Numbered from the stretch's first letter, positions 13,212-26,764 are shown. The stretch: 64,000 nt of DNA from Metaphire vulgaris (GCA_018105865.1 CM030870.1:373501-437500), one strand, 5' to 3'. Made by a program: numbers and translations. Notes: generated by a model not told the origin, from the sequence alone.

Positions 13212-14207
13212 CATCAACCATCTCCTCTTGACACAGAATATATAAAATATGTAGAACACCTCTTTAGAGCATTCACCACGAGGGAGTAGAGGGTAGCCCC
13301 ACCACATTTGGGCCTAAATTGCCACTAAACAGCATAGACAGCCATGGCTGTCATTCTGATTCAAAATGGCGTAGCTTTGGTTGTTGCTTTTTTATCAGCG
13401 GCCAAGAGAGCGCAGTCTAGCGCTGTATCAGTTCCCCATTCAACCCAACAGAGACACATTGGAATCCGGTATATTGACTCGTATCTTCTGGATCTACATA
13501 AATACGAGAAACGGAATAAATGGCTCGAGATAACACGGTTGTCATTCGGGTTGTCCAAACAACGCACGATGCGCCTCTGTATTAGAAACCGTTCTATGGG
13601 CCACGTACTGTAGGCCCCATATGGGGAGTACAGCTGCGAGAATAATTATAGCAGCTTCTATTTCTGTCCAAATGCATCATTTAACGCAGGAAGTAAGAGT
13701 TAATATTCTCCTGAAAATGGCAAAAATCTCCACTTCAGAGTTCAAACTGATCGAATATTCATAAACAAGTAAGTAAAAGACGTCATTTCGAGATAGAAGA
13801 AGAAGAGGAGGAGGAGGAGGCGGACGAAGAAGAAACAGAAGAAGAAACAAAGAAACAGAAGACAAAGAAGAGGAAGAAGAAGGGGGAGAAAGCTGCTTCT
13901 GATAATTTGACTCCTGACCCGAGAGAATCCGTTGAGTCAAGAGATTCCCCGAACAGCTTTCGAAATGCTCTTAAACAAGATTTCCTTCTTTTCCACCAAA
14001 ACCGTGATATGTATGTCTGTACTCAGGTGCACATCTTCTGCATTTATACCTTTATATCGTCCACCTACGTCATCAGCTATCAGGTATCTGCATGGAATTC
14101 AAAACATCAGCTTATCCTTATGGCAAGCAAGGACCGCAATTGTAGACAGTTCGTGCTTGGCAAATGAAAAATCAAGGCCACAACAAGCCACTAGTTGTGG
14201 CTGATTA

Positions 14208-14323
14208 TAGGGGAGGTCGGGGCTAGTTGAGACGATTTGTTTTGTCAACTTGTGTGTGCGTGTGTGCGTGCGTGTGCGTATCAACGTGTGTATCTCTGTA
14301 ACAACTAACCCCGACCTCCCCTA
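14208..14323. mobile_element. 116-bp TA-flanked MITE with 22-bp inverted ends
   Basis: Starts TAGGGGAGGTCGGGGCTAG and ends CTAACCCCGACCTCCCCTA, near-perfect inverted repeats around a GT-rich centre. TA at both borders suggests Tc1/mariner-type insertion. No other copy is seen here. Confidence 0.75.
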
Positions 14324-15506
14324 ACAGAAGCATTTGTAACACTGGTTACTGGACAACGCATCCCTATGCTATTGATCATGATTGAATAACTGTAATCAGT
14401 AATCACTGATTTCATTACATTTAAATAGCCATCGTCTTTTGCCAATTACATAGCAATTTTAAAACATCTTCTGTCTCTAGACCCTACATCTACTTTCGTT
14501 TGTCGTCTGCCGTCATTCCTGCCAACCGACAGCGCTGCCCACCTGTTCAGCAGATTCTTTCGTCATTCTTTTCCCGAGGCCCTGCTCTGATTCAAGAGCC
14601 TATCAGGTGGTAAAAGGGAGGGCAAGCTGTCTTAGGGAGCTTAGGCCGGCACATGGACCTCCTGTGCCAAGGAAATGTTGACTCTTTTTTTAAAATTTCA
14701 TCGAAGACAATAATACAAAGTTTATACTTTTCAAAGTTAATTTCTACGATTCTTCAGGAAAACGAAGAATTCTGTCACAAATCACCGAACTGGACCACTC
14801 TGTGTATGCTATAACAGCACACTTGAAACGCCAAAAGGAGAAGAACAGATGGGAAAATCAAATGGCCACATGGACATTGAACAAGCCTTGTCCGCTGCTG
14901 CTGCTGCTGACCGCCATCGGGTATACCCTTAGAAGCACTGAACATCTCATCTGGGAATCTTCTGGTTCTCTGGCGGGACCATCCAGGATCTAGGATCATC
15001 CCAACAAACACACCAACAGCACAGTGCGATTGGACGGACAAACGAACGGAAGGACAGGTACGAAGGAACGGACAAGGAAACTAAACAGATGTCAACGAGA
15101 AAGCCGCTGAGAAAGAGAGCCTTGTCTCTCTGTTCGAAGCTTCTTAAAGGGAACAAACGCATAGGATGGGCGTTCCTTCTTTTCTTCTTCTGTTGAAGAT
15201 CTCGGAATATGTAACTGCGATCTTCCGGACATCGAATTCCCCCGGGAGAAAAGACCGACCGCCTCTGCAGTGCTTTACGACACAGCGGGGGGAGGGTAAA
15301 TGTCAACCCATGAGTTCAGCAGCGAATGCGACCTTTGCCCTCTGATCCCGCGTCCTCTCCGTTGCTTTCTTTCAAGTTGCTAAGGCGAAAACGAGGCAGT
15401 TTGCCATTGCTAATCACGTGACCATTTGTTGATAGAATCTCCTGATCCTCTGAAATATTCGACTTAATAACGAAGAGGACTGACTAAGAACAAGGAGGAT
15501 GTGGCG

Positions 15507-16543
15507 CAGAGATGGACATGGGTCCATTTTTTAGAACCCAACCCAACCCGACCCATCAAATCTCCAACCCAACCCAACCAACCCATGCCGGCAATTGCAA
15601 GTATTCACCCAACCCAATCCAACCCACCCAAGCTTCAAATAAACATTTTCAGCAAATTTATTGCTAAGCAACAATTTGTCAATTACTGCATACAAATCAT
15701 TTTAAAAAATTACCTCTCATATGTCGCTGTATGGCCTATGTTTTCCGCCATTATAATTATCATTGGCGTGCAAAGGAAGCTTAGGTAGACGTCCGTGTTA
15801 TAATTTGTACTTATACTATCTAAAATTCAGCTTTAAATGTCGAAAGACTAACGAATAAGGAACCCTGGAGCCATTATAGCATTTGCTTAGCAAGTTCGCA
15901 CGCACTCCCACGCAGTAGCTCATAAATGTTATTGGAGTCAATAAGGGGATTAAGATGGATTCACAGTGGATGGTTCAAAGAGAGTTACTTCGTTCAAAGA
16001 AAGTTACTTCCTTCTTTCATCAATTTCGACTCTCGATTCCAATGCCTTGAATTATTTACTTCCACCGGTCTTATGCAAATATTTCGTGACTGCGGATCAA
16101 CATTTACCTATAGGCATATGACGCTGCACAAGATCGAGAACACAACGGCCACAACAGCGAGGGGGTTTTATGTATCAAAGGAGATAGACTTATGCCTTTA
16201 ATGCCTTATTATATAGGAACAACTGTGTTTGGATCAATAGAACCAGGGGCTCAAGACAGTCCTGAATATAACCCCCCACCCGCCAATCGCTTAACTAAGA
16301 GCCGTCATAAGCCAGTATTGCCAGCGACAGTTCGGCGGCAATTTGTTACATGAAAATGCGGAAAACGATAACCATTTTTTTATAACCAATGTATGGTGTG
16401 TGCACTGTGCCACGTGCAAATCAGCGTTTTGCAACCCAACCCAACCCAACCCACCACAACTGTCTAAATGTATGACCCAACCCAATCCAACCCAACCCAA
16501 CCCAACCCAACCCATGGGTTAACCCAACCCATGTCCATCTCTG
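15507..16543 (+). mobile_element. 1.04-kb hAT-like element with AACCC-rich ends
   Basis: Ends CAGAGATGGACATGGGT and ACCCATGTCCATCTCTG are perfect inverted repeats, flanked by the perfect 8-bp duplication ATGTGGCG (15499-15506 and 16544-16551). Inside each end lie runs of the pentamer AACCC (on the plus strand at both ends). I see no transposase; the 900-bp interior is AT-rich without long coding potential. Confidence 0.85.
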
Positions 16544-16989
16544 ATGTGGCGTCAACCGTTGTACGCGTTTACTATAAGAGACGCTGGTCGTCGCATTCTC
16601 TTACACTTCTCATCATGACGGACAAATGGGGAAAAGCAGAGGAAGAAGAAGGAATTAAATAAATACACAAACGCCTGCCCTGGGCTACACCTCTCCTCCT
16701 CCTCCTCTTCCTCGTCTCCCGGAGGAGATTCTATCAACGCCTGGTCACGTGATCAGCAGCACCTCGTTGCCTCGTTGTTTTCGTGTCTGTAACTTTGCAT
16801 CTCACCTGTTCCTCTTACGGATCCTGTTGCTGGCGAAATGAAAACCGAGGAGTGGAATGCTCTCTACAGTCTACACCACGTTCGGTTCAGTACCTTATCC
16901 GGGTTATCCCCAGTCAAGAAAGCACACACACCCCGCCCCTATTAAGCGTCTTCAAATGTCTACAGAACACAGGCGCATGGACAGAGCCG

Positions 16990-17058
16990 AAGGAATAAGA
17001 ATATATACTATATATATATATACTGTATGTATATATATACTGTATGTATATATATATA

Positions 17059-17112
<54 letters not shown>
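16990..17112. repeat. TA-rich microsatellite
   Basis: ATATATACTGTATG units followed by a pure TA run at 17062-17112. Confidence 0.9.
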
Positions 17113-17139
17113 AGGGTGTATATTTTTATTTATTTATTA

Positions 17140-17270
17140 TATATATTTATATTGAGGGTGATCAAAGTTGTCGATTATTATAGTTGTATGTACCATCTAT
17201 CTACCATCGATTGATACCCTTGAGTATTAGAAATGGTGCTATAGAAGTGCATAATTATTATGTTGTTTGA
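17140..17270 (+). mobile_element. LINE 3' tail with degenerate ATT end
   Basis: GAAATGGTGCTATAGAAGTG followed by CATAATTATTATG. The same end precedes the ATT array at 37504. Confidence 0.45.
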
Positions 17271-18669
17271 GCGGATTGTTGTTGTGAGTTCATATATCTG
17301 CATTGTCAGTTACATTGAAAGAAAGCAGTCTACATCAGCTGTTGTCTAAAGGTCCACGACTGGAACTCCTGTCTGCTCACCTCCGCCCGCCTCACCTAGG
17401 TAAGGAGCCTTCAGGTAAAGCAGGTGGAGTTTCGCTGCCGAGGCAAAACAGCGCCAAAAACGAGGTCCTATACACCAAAAGATAAAACTCGAAGACGATG
17501 TCGCTGTGCTGTAGAACTGAGTATGATGTATAGAGTGTAGAGTGTAGAGTGTAGACTGTAGAAGGAGGTGGTCGTCGAGACGACCACTGGTCGATGTAGA
17601 CTGTAGATGTGTTCGCAATAGATCAAAGACGCAGAATGTCAGCGAGAGACTCTGCAGGGACAATGTGACGCAAGTCAATGTTTAGACTAAGCGACATATC
17701 GAATGCAAATCTCAGATTCACGTTTCAAAACAGCTGCAAATCAAAACCATTGCCACACAACACAAAGGTCCAGATGTGCCCTCCGGCTACAGATGTTTAC
17801 CAATCCCGCGTAGACGGGTCCCTTTCCTCCCCCCCCCCCGCCCCCAGCGAAGGTATTTTGCCCAAACAAAGTATATACCTTAGAGAGGAAGCTGTTGTGG
17901 CGCAGGTGACTATCGGTGCCTCAAAGCGTCACGAGGCAGGGGCAGCGGATTTTGTCAATTATCCAGTGGGTTTGTCAAAAGCCATGAGAGACATCGCCAT
18001 GAGAGCCTTCTGATGGGAGACACTCAGAGGGTCTACAAAGCCCCGGGCCTTCGATGGAACCCGTATACCGTCTCATTGGTACGCGGTACTTATTATTAAG
18101 ACACTGAAAAGTACCGAAGACGCCGGCAATAGCAGCATTCCGACGCAAATCGTGACACATCGCCCTCAACAACAAACTTAATTGACTCAAAGCCATCTAG
18201 CGACAAAGAGCATCCGAAGGCATTAACTCTCCTCCTCCTCCTCCTCCTCTTCCTCCTCCTCCTCCTCATTCTCCGCTCCTCCTCCTTCTCAAGCGGTTGC
18301 CTATATAACTTAGTAATTATAACGGAGCTTCTTTGACTTCGAAGACGGCGGCCGATGGCCGTTGACTCTCAAAGAGGGCAGAAGTCGGCGACCGCCCTCC
18401 CTCCCTCCCCTCACCGGGGTCAGCGGAGCATGACGGCGGAGGAAGACACCGTTAAAACTGCACCTTCTTCTCTCTCTCTCTCTCTCGTAAATGCATCACG
18501 CATCAACCCCCCAGACAACGACCGACCGGAGGCCTGGCGCCGAAAGAAAGACGGCAGTCACCACCAGGTCGCTTCCCACGGTCCCCGCCTCAGCCGCCCG
18601 CCTCTGCCAAGGAAGGCGCCTGGGGATCGACCGGGTGCTTCAACTGATCCAATTCACCCGAGACGACGC

Positions 18670-18776
<107 letters not shown>

Positions 18777-19505
18777 TTCGATTCGATGACTCGCAGCTGT
18801 AGAAACCGACGCAGATGTTCGGCTGTTTCCGAAGCAGAAAAGAATCCGGATGAGAAAAAGAAAGGAATATTAATGGTCACAAGAGACTCTTCGATCGAAA
18901 TAAACAAGATGAACTGCATTCAAATGAAAACTCCTTCGGTCGTCGTCATTAGCCACGGTCATTTATATCGGACTTAAAATATTTAGACCATAAACCGCGC
19001 AATGTTCCATTCTCCTCATCTCCGTCGCACGCACAGTAAGACCGCTATAATAAAGCCTCGAGGCATATACAGTGTACGTCTCTACTGAATCTGCCGAGGG
19101 GAAAGTAAATATCAGAGATATACACAGGCTAAACAAGATGACTTCTCCTCCGCCGACATTTAATCTCTGCTTTTCCTAAATATAGCAATTACTTTGAAAG
19201 CGAGGCTTAGGGAAAAGACTCGGAGAGAAATATTGAATGAGGGCGATCATCGATTAAGTTTAACAAAAGAACAGAACAGGGGCGAACCCAGGGAATATGC
19301 CTGGCGCCCTGCGTTGCTGACGTCGGATAATCAAATCAGACGGTCTTTGATTAGCACTTTTCTTGCTTTTACTGACGTGAACCGGTCTACGATGTGCCCT
19401 CAACAAGTCCGTTTTCTCAGTTTCTTCTCTTTCTACGCTGAGAGCAAGTGGTGTCCAAGGGCATCTGCGCCCCCCCCCCATCTGCCATGCTCTAGGGTGT
19501 CTAGG

Positions 19506-19850
19506 CAGACATAGACATGGGTTGGGTTCACCCATGGGTTGGGTCAGAAATTTTCATTTTCGTGGATTGGGTCTGTTTGGGCAAGAAAATGAGTCAAGTT
19601 TCTTCCGTGAGAATGTTATGCAAAATGTTATCTTTTTTCATGTAATCGTCGTCAGAGTTACGCTATAATATTCAACGCCTTTCAATGGTTTAAACAAATT
19701 CTATGGTTTCAACCGTTTCCGTCTTTTCGTGATTATCTTTTGTCTGGATTGGGTTGGGTCAAGTAACCCAGTTGTTTCCGTGGGTTGGGTTGGGCTTGAA
19801 TAGTGATGGGTTGGGTTGGGTTTTAGAACATGGACCCATGGCCACGTCTG
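19506..19850 (-). mobile_element. Shorter relative of the AACCC-rich hAT-like element
   Basis: Ends CAGACATAGACATGGGTTGG and GGACCCATGGCCACGTCTG, with GGGTT runs just inside both ends. Flanking 8-mers do not match, suggesting an older or deleted copy of the element at 15.5 kb. Confidence 0.6.
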
Positions 19851-20820
19851 ACCCTAAATACGCCACTGATGACCAGAAGGAGTTTCAAAGTGCTTTTGTT
19901 CGAATTCTGACCATTTATCGTTTGCTCACAAAATTTAGAATCTGACCAAAGACCAAAGCCTGCTATTCGTCTCCTTGAGCTCTTTATGGACCCCATCGAC
20001 GCGAAGGGGTCCCAAGGGCCCAGGCCCCTGAAGCCTGGGCCTCTGCTCTGTTGTCCGCGGCGGATAATCCTTCTGCCCCTCTCCATCCAACGGATGTTTG
20101 TTCTTCTTCTGCTTCTGCGTCTCTTTTATTCATCAAATGGTTTTCAATTTTCATCAGTTGGTCGATTTAAAATAGCCGGAGGCGATCAGATGCAGCTGAC
20201 CTCCCCTCCTCCTCCTCCTCCTCCTCCTCCTCCTCCTTCCCTCCGAGTGATTTAGCGAACTGTGAACACCTTAGGGCGGTCTCCATCGTCACTCGATCGC
20301 CCCTTCGCCTCTCCTGCGAAATTAAATCCAGACATCAGAACGAACCATCAAAGATCAGTTCTGCCGATCGTCGACAGAGGGACAAGGGGCTGACAAACGT
20401 CACGTGACCCCCGCCTGTCTCTGTCTCTCCCCTATAATCCAGATTGTGGCAATGGGTGTAGACTAATCATCTTCAGCAAACTTCTATAGTTGAGTTCCTC
20501 GAAAGGAATTATTATTACTACTTGAGCAATTGATTGTGGAAAGATGCTTACTCTGAAGACAAGCCAACTCTTGTTCATTCTGGCGTCAGTTATGATTATA
20601 GAGAAACAGCCGAAGCAGAAATCATCGGCTGATGAATGATAGGAACGAACTGAACGTAAGGTTTCAAGTGGACCTCAGTCATCTTCAGCCTTCGACCTGA
20701 CTTAGAACAGCTCAATGGCAAGGAACCAAAGAAAATCATATCTAGCATAAAATACTCCGGCTTTCATAAAATGAGAAACACCGGATAAACAAACCTACAG
20801 ACAGACAGACGGACGGACAC

Positions 20821-20860
20821 TAGTGGCGTAGCCAGGATTTCCGGAAGGGGGGTTTTGAAA
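20821..20860 (+). mobile_element. Solo CAGTGGCGTAGCCAGG-type transposon end
   Basis: TAGTGGCGTAGCCAGGATTT. Similar solo ends are at 9740-9769 (reverse), 51784 and 52440-52473 (reverse). They are DNA-transposon termini with no pair that I can prove. Confidence 0.4.
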
Positions 20861-21742
20861 CAAAATTTCGTCAATAGCCGCCAGGTTGAGACCCACCCCA
20901 AAAATGCCAAAATCGCCTAAAAATACAAATTGTTGGGAATACATTAAAAGTTGCGCCGTCCAACGGGTTTAACCCAAATCCTAGAGCCCCTGACAGTGGC
21001 GGACAGACAGACATTGACGGACACATACAGGCAAACAAACGGCATTTTTGCAATTAATTATAGGCCTACGTGGAATTTTATATAATAAGAAAATAAAATT
21101 GACCAACGTAAAGACATCGAATAAGCATAGATACAGTATAATAAATTATTATAATTTCGGTCAGTGTCTGTGTTGAGATCCAACAGAGGAGCTGGATATG
21201 AGAAAATCTAAGTTTGACTGCTTTAGAAAACATGAAAGGAACTCCCGAGTACTGGCAAAATACAGACAGACAGACAGACAGAAAGACACGCAGACAGACA
21301 GACAGACAACAGGACAGTCGGAGAACTGGAGCAGCCATGGAGAGAGCGATGCAATCGACGGAGGTGTCTATTGTAGGATGAAATTCCAATGGAAACGCCG
21401 AAGAGACTTTGAAATGGAAAAGATTTGATGAGACGTCTCCTTCGAGAACTGTATACAGAGACAGATTCGAATTCTCAGGATGACTTATTCCCAATAGAAA
21501 CGGATTTAAATGCAAAAAACAAATAATTTGCAACAAATAAATGCGTAGAAATGACATTGCAGGGCGCTCGGCTCGTTATTCAAGCATACAAAGGCCTCTG
21601 TTAATAGACGGAGAGACAAAATGCACGGAACACATGTCCAGATAAAGAAAGATAGGAAGGATTGAGTAAGTATGTCAATAAATGCTGGTCTACATTTGTG
21701 GAAAACACGCCTTTCAAATGCGCAATATCAGCAGTTATACTG

Positions 21743-21747
<5 letters not shown>

Positions 21748-21834
<87 letters not shown>

Positions 21835-21939
21835 TACAGAGAGACAGACATAGACCGACCGAGAGACAGAGAGACAGACAGAGAGACAGACAGAGAGACA
21901 GACAGAGAGACAGACAGAGAGACAGACAGAGAGACAGAC

Positions 21940-21992
<53 letters not shown>

Positions 21993-22013
21993 CAGAGACA
22001 AAGACAGAGTCAG
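21748..22013. repeat. Compound GA/GACA microsatellite
   Basis: GA run, GACA run, GAGACAGACA units, then GACAGA. It creates long open frames on both strands that are not genes. Confidence 0.95.
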
Positions 22014-22467
22014 ACAATCATGAAGTTTGCCGGAATCATTTCGTCATACTTTTTCAAGACTCGGCAACAAGATTATCCTCCGTTCAAAGAACTATTTCAG
22101 GAATAAAGGAAGAGAAAATGACCAGCAGACGGATGACACAACAGGTGATGCCCTGCATGATGATGGACACAGAGCACTGTCACTCCCCCCCCACCCACAG
22201 AGGGCGCTTCATCGGCAGCGGTTGACAGGCGTCACGACGTGGCGCTGCTGGTCGTTGTCACTCAGCAAGACACGTGACGAAGTAGGCAATCTGTTAAGAT
22301 GAAAACCACGGAGAGAATTATTAAAACCATAAATAACGAAATACAGGAAACAAAAATGGTAAATAGATGATAATTAGCGCTTACCTTGTTTTCCAACTGA
22401 AACATTAATTCGTAAAATACATTGAAATACATTCATACATAAATTCTAGTTTACTCTTTGATTAAAT

Positions 22468-22800
22468 CCGGCCTACGTGGCGCTGTGCGATCGGTTCCCG
22501 TCAGAACACCGAAGTTAAGCAACGTCGAGCGCGGTTAGTACTTGGATGGGTGACCATCTCGGGATCCAGTCGTGGTGTCGGCGGCCAACCAAGCCGTTCA
22601 TCGCTTAGGCGTCGATAAATTGGTACAGCGTTAAGCTGCGAAGATAAAACGCGGGTCTTGAGAAAGCAATGACAATCCAATCTCAATATTAATGGTGTAA
22701 TCCATCTGCGTCGCTGCTGTTTGTCTATTACACGGAGATCAGCGCCGGACACTACGCTCGAAATCGAGTCAGGGTTACTACCTTTACCTTTTTACCTTCG
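22468..22800 (+). repeat. 5S rRNA-derived SINE (copy 2, best preserved)
   Basis: The head GCCTACGTGGCGCTGTG leads to CACCGAAGTTAAGCAACGTC and TTAGTACTTGGATGGGTGAC, which match the 3' half of animal 5S rRNA including the box A/IE/box C region. It continues for about 180 bp of non-5S body and ends in a TACCTTTACC-type repeat tail. Confidence 0.85.
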
Positions 22801-22929
22801 ATTAATCCAGCGTCAGAGGCTTAATACTACATACGTCAACGGCATTTCAATGCATGGAGAGAGGATTCTTTGACCACCGAGGACCCTGGAGACGGGTAAT
22901 TAACCCTTTCAATCCCATCTGACCCAGGG

Positions 22930-22933
<4 letters not shown>

Positions 22934-23018
<85 letters not shown>
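22934..23018. repeat. TC array fused to TA array
   Basis: TC units at 22934-22971 pass directly into TA units. Confidence 0.95.
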
Positions 23019-23020
<2 letters not shown>

Positions 23021-23702
23021 TGCCTGTCAGCTCCTAGAGGACCAGGGCTCCAAGGAACCCTGGTCCCAAGGAACCCGGGTCCCAGGGGCCTGCTTCGTAG
23101 AGAAACGATTGCCTTTTAATGGGCGGTTTGGAACCATTATTAATTGATCTGACAATTTGGTTCCTTTAATTAGAGGGTGTCGCCCAATGTCCCAGTTGAA
23201 AAATGAAGAACCAAATGGGGTAGCAACTGTTGCATGAAACGCTGTATTAGTCTCTCTCTCAAGGGCCATTGGATGGATACAGGGCGTTTGGCCCCATTTC
23301 AATAGGGCCGTGTTTGCATCGTTGCTGAGTCAGAGCTACTGCAGAGACACCTGTTGGCAGGTGCTTCCTCTATGCCGATGGCGGCTATGCTCAGAGCATT
23401 CGTCGTGACCTCTGAACCTTGAACTCTGCTTTTTCCCTTTCTGTGTTAACCAGAGCCTTTTTCCAGTGGGAACGCGCGAGAACAGCTTTCCCACAAGTTT
23501 TTTGCCAGATTCGCGTATATCGATATGCAATAACGCGTCTTCTATAATAACGCGTGTTACCATCCCCGTTCTTTTGTTCGGTGGAATGCACGGGAACAGA
23601 TTCAATTGCAGATTCCGTTTTAAAACAACGAGCTACATTGCCCAATATAAATAGACCAAGTGCGACGTATACTGCTATTCTACCAATATACAGTATCTAT
23701 GG

Positions 23703-24020
23703 CAGTGTTTCCCAAACTGTGGGTCGCCACCCAAAAGTTTGTCGCAGGGCTCTCGGTCTAATGGGTCACGGGGGGTGGCGCGAAATTAGATTCAAATGTG
23801 TCATTTTCTAACCAATACCACAATGCCACAAACCTTGACAGTTGCAAGTAGGCTTAGGTTTTAAGAAATTCATATGCATGCAATCCTCCATATACGGCTT
23901 TAAAATATTAAAATGATTAGTGTTTTATCCAATTTGAGTTGACAATCCGTTTGCAGGGTCACAACATGCTACCAAGGCCGTTGAATTGGTCGCAGTTACA
24001 AAAAGTTTGGGAAATCCTCG
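23703..24020 (+). mobile_element. hAT-like nonautonomous element, CAGTGTTTCCCAAAC family
   Basis: The left end CAGTGTTTCCCAAACTGTGG and right end AAAAGTTTGGGAAATCCTCG form imperfect inverted repeats with subterminal GGTCGC motifs. A second right end of the same type (ATGTTTGGGAAACTCTG) ends near 24690, interrupted by the MITE at 24449. Flanks match only partly. Confidence 0.65.
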
Positions 24021-24448
24021 CCTATAGTAATTTTTACATTTAATCTTATTTTGCAAATAACGCAAGAAAAGCGTATTCCGACCATTTTGTTCTGAAACTC
24101 CACTAACAATTAGGGAATCTCCCTCTAATTCCTTCTATAAACCTGACGGTTAAGCGATTTTGCCGTACTCATAGGATTTCTAAGATGCGTAAAAAAGGTA
24201 TGTTCCTCGAAAAAATTTTAAAAGATAATTTTCAAGAAATTTCATTATTTATTTCTCTCATTTTGTCTTATTTGGTAGAAATTTGAATAATTCTGCCTAA
24301 AATATTTTCTATAAATCAAATTGAATCAGAACCTTTGTTTTGCCATTTATTCAAAACTTAGAAGACTCTGTTCAACTAAAGTTCGCCAGATGGCCTAATG
24401 CATTAAAAATATTACATGCTATGATTAGGGTGGCGGCGCGGTTACAAA

Positions 24449-24634
24449 CAGTGGTGGCTCTAGGATTTGGCAAGTGGGGGGGCCATTGGGGTGGCAACTT
24501 CTAATCATGGGGGGACAATCATTTGTTGGTTAATGTATGTAGCATTAAGTATAGGGTCCAACTGGGGGGACACTGGGGGCAGGCACCAATAGGGGGCACG
24601 GGCCCCCCTGGCCGCCCCGGTGGAGCCGCCACTG
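24449..24634 (+). mobile_element. hAT MITE, family CAGTGGCGGCTC (copy a)
   Basis: 186 bp with ends CAGTGGTGGCTCTAGG and CCGGTGGAGCCGCCACTG. Flanked by the perfect 8-bp target duplication GTTACAAA (24441-24448 and 24635-24642), which is diagnostic of the hAT superfamily. It has interrupted an older hAT-like end. Confidence 0.9.
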
Positions 24635-24906
24635 GTTACAAACTCGCTGAATTGGGCCGCGGTTCTGAAATGTTTGGGAAACTCTGAATTCTATGGAATG
24701 CTTCTTACGTAAAAAATAGATGTGAAATGAGTTCTCAGACCTTTTTCAGAGAAAAAAGCACTAATGTCAATGACGTCGGATTAATTGCCATAGTTGGCAA
24801 TTTCTGTATTGAGTTGATTCGTTGATCTTGATGTTTCCTGCGAAAGACAATCTGTTGCGAAGTCCAAGGGACATAAGGGCAATGTCTTGGTTAACAAAAG
24901 ACCTGA

Positions 24907-25050
24907 CGAGGAGGAGGAGGAGGAGGAGGAGGAGGAGGAGGAGGAGGAGGAGGAGGAGGAGGGGAGGCTACCTCTGAAAACTTAATCTCGGATTATTAAG
25001 AGAGACTCCTTCGTCTCTTTATTCGTTTTCTCTTTTTAATTCCTTCTTTG

Positions 25051-25100
<50 letters not shown>
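24907..25100. repeat. GAG and TC microsatellites
   Basis: GAG units at 24907-24962 and TC units at 25053-25098. Confidence 0.95.
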
Positions 25101-25103
<3 letters not shown>

Positions 25104-25523
25104 CATTTATAAAATTTAAAATAAAATTTATAAAATTAACACATCCATAATTTGTAGTCTTAATGAAGGATGACGTCACGGGACGCTCCATAGCAACCGA
25201 CTTAACGACGGGAATAGCAAATAGTGCTTACTTACTTACTTTAATTGCTAATTTGCCTTAATTCGTCCGGCGCATTCCAGTTTTTCCATCTCTCGATCAT
25301 TGCGTCGTCGACTGCACTTTAAACTTTAACTATGCTAAGTGTGTTGAGGCAACAGCGCCATCTACGGCACATTCAATGGAAGAGGGCAAAGGACGGTCAA
25401 AGGTCATCGGGATGGGAGAGAGAGAGAGAGAGAGAGGAGAGAGGGAGAGAGGGAGAGAGAGAGAGGAGAGGGAGATTGAAAATTATGTTGTCGCATTCGA
25501 ATGCCTCTTCATTCTACTCTTTT

Positions 25524-25640
<117 letters not shown>

Positions 25641-26383
25641 CGTCGACTGCAAAGGAGCTGATTATGGCCTTCTTCTTCCTCGATCGCTGGTGACCTTTGG
25701 AAGGCATTTCGTTTTTGATCCTTTTGTCCTCTTTCGACTTTTTTCTCTTTCGAACGAATCTTCTCTTCTTCACTTGTCGAACTACTCTGTCGTTGACGAC
25801 CAAAGTGCTGACAGACTGATAGGGTTTCCTTCCTTCCTTCGTTCTTCTTTCTTTTCCGTTTTTTCCAACGCCTTTCACAAGCATTGTAAACTTGTAAAGC
25901 GATCAATTCCTTCTCCTCCTCCTCCTCCTCCTCCTCCTGCTCCTCTTTCGAGGATTAACAAAGGTGTTCCGAGTCAAGACGAATTAAAGCAGGTGCCCCC
26001 GGAGGGAGGGAGGGAGGGAGGGAACCAGAGGCGCTGTCAAATAGGTATTTGCTATTTCAATCGACAGGTAAATACGTTTCGTGCAAAGAAGAAAGACACT
26101 TTGGAGTGTTAATTAGAGAGAACGACTTCAGAAAATACGCATCTTCCATTTTCTCTTATTTAAAAAACGAGTCATACGACAAGATTCTCTGACACAAAAT
26201 CACCGGTCATTATAAGAGTCAATTAAAAGGTCATTTATAAGGAACAGAGAAACACAAGAGACATGGAACAGAAAATGACCAGTCAAAACCAAGTCACAGA
26301 ACAGCGTCAGAAGGTTCAAATGCAGTCAATACTTGGATGGAAATATTGCGCGCCATATAAATTGCCCAGCCATTAAGCAGACT

Positions 26384-26764
26384 AATTGGCGTAGTCACGG
26401 AGGAGCACGGGGGCCCGACCCCCATCCTAGCTGGGACCAGTGTTTAATCTAGACTCCTGGACCCGGGGGGAAACCGACAAAGCCGGTGGGGAAAGTCAGT
26501 TAGGGGCTGCTATTAGTTGATGTAGTACGCCAAAATTTCCGGAGGGGGCAATTTGAAATGTCCGGGAGAGAGAGGGCAATTTCCCCCCGGAAACGGCCTA
26601 GATTAAACCCTGGCTGGGACCAGTCGTGAGATTTGCGCAAGGCCGTTGATTACTTGGGGGGGGGGGAAAGAAGTGTGGAAGAGAAAGAAATGCAATTTTT
26701 GTTTGCTTAGACTCCAAAATGTCAATGTGCCCCCTCCCATTCCGAAATCATGACTGCGCCACTG
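26384..26764 (+). mobile_element. hAT-like element hosting a nested MITE
   Basis: Ends AATTGGCGTAGTCACGG and TCATGACTGCGCCACTG are degenerate inverted repeats of a CAGTGGCGYAG type. Flanks AGCAGACT and AGCAGCCT agree at 7 of 8 positions. About half of its length is the nested MITE at 26438-26612. Confidence 0.6.
26438..26612 (+). mobile_element. hAT MITE, family CAGTGTTTAATCTAG (copy a), nested
   Basis: 175 bp; ends CAGTGTTTAATCTAG and CTAGATTAAACCCTG; perfect 8-bp duplication GCTGGGAC. It sits inside another CAGTGGCG-type element at 26384-26764. Confidence 0.88.

Noticed and set aside
13344..13613. 89-codon open frame
   Set aside because: No domain, no flanking splice signals, no codon-bias signal I could trust.
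15530..15640. Interstitial telomere
   Set aside because: The unit is AACCC and not AACCCT, and it lies inside a mobile element with inverted ends.
19498..19858. 8-bp target duplication for the 19.5 kb AACCC-type element
   Set aside because: Flanking 8-mers (TGTCTAGG and ACCCTAAA) do not match, so no duplication is claimed.
21078..21557. 159-codon hydrophobic open frame on the minus strand
   Set aside because: Cys/Val/Leu/Ser runs come from a GACA/GTCT microsatellite; no recognisable domain.
22468..22580. Functional 5S rRNA gene
   Set aside because: Only the 3' part of 5S is recognisable and the unit continues into a shared SINE body; no T-run terminator at the 5S end.
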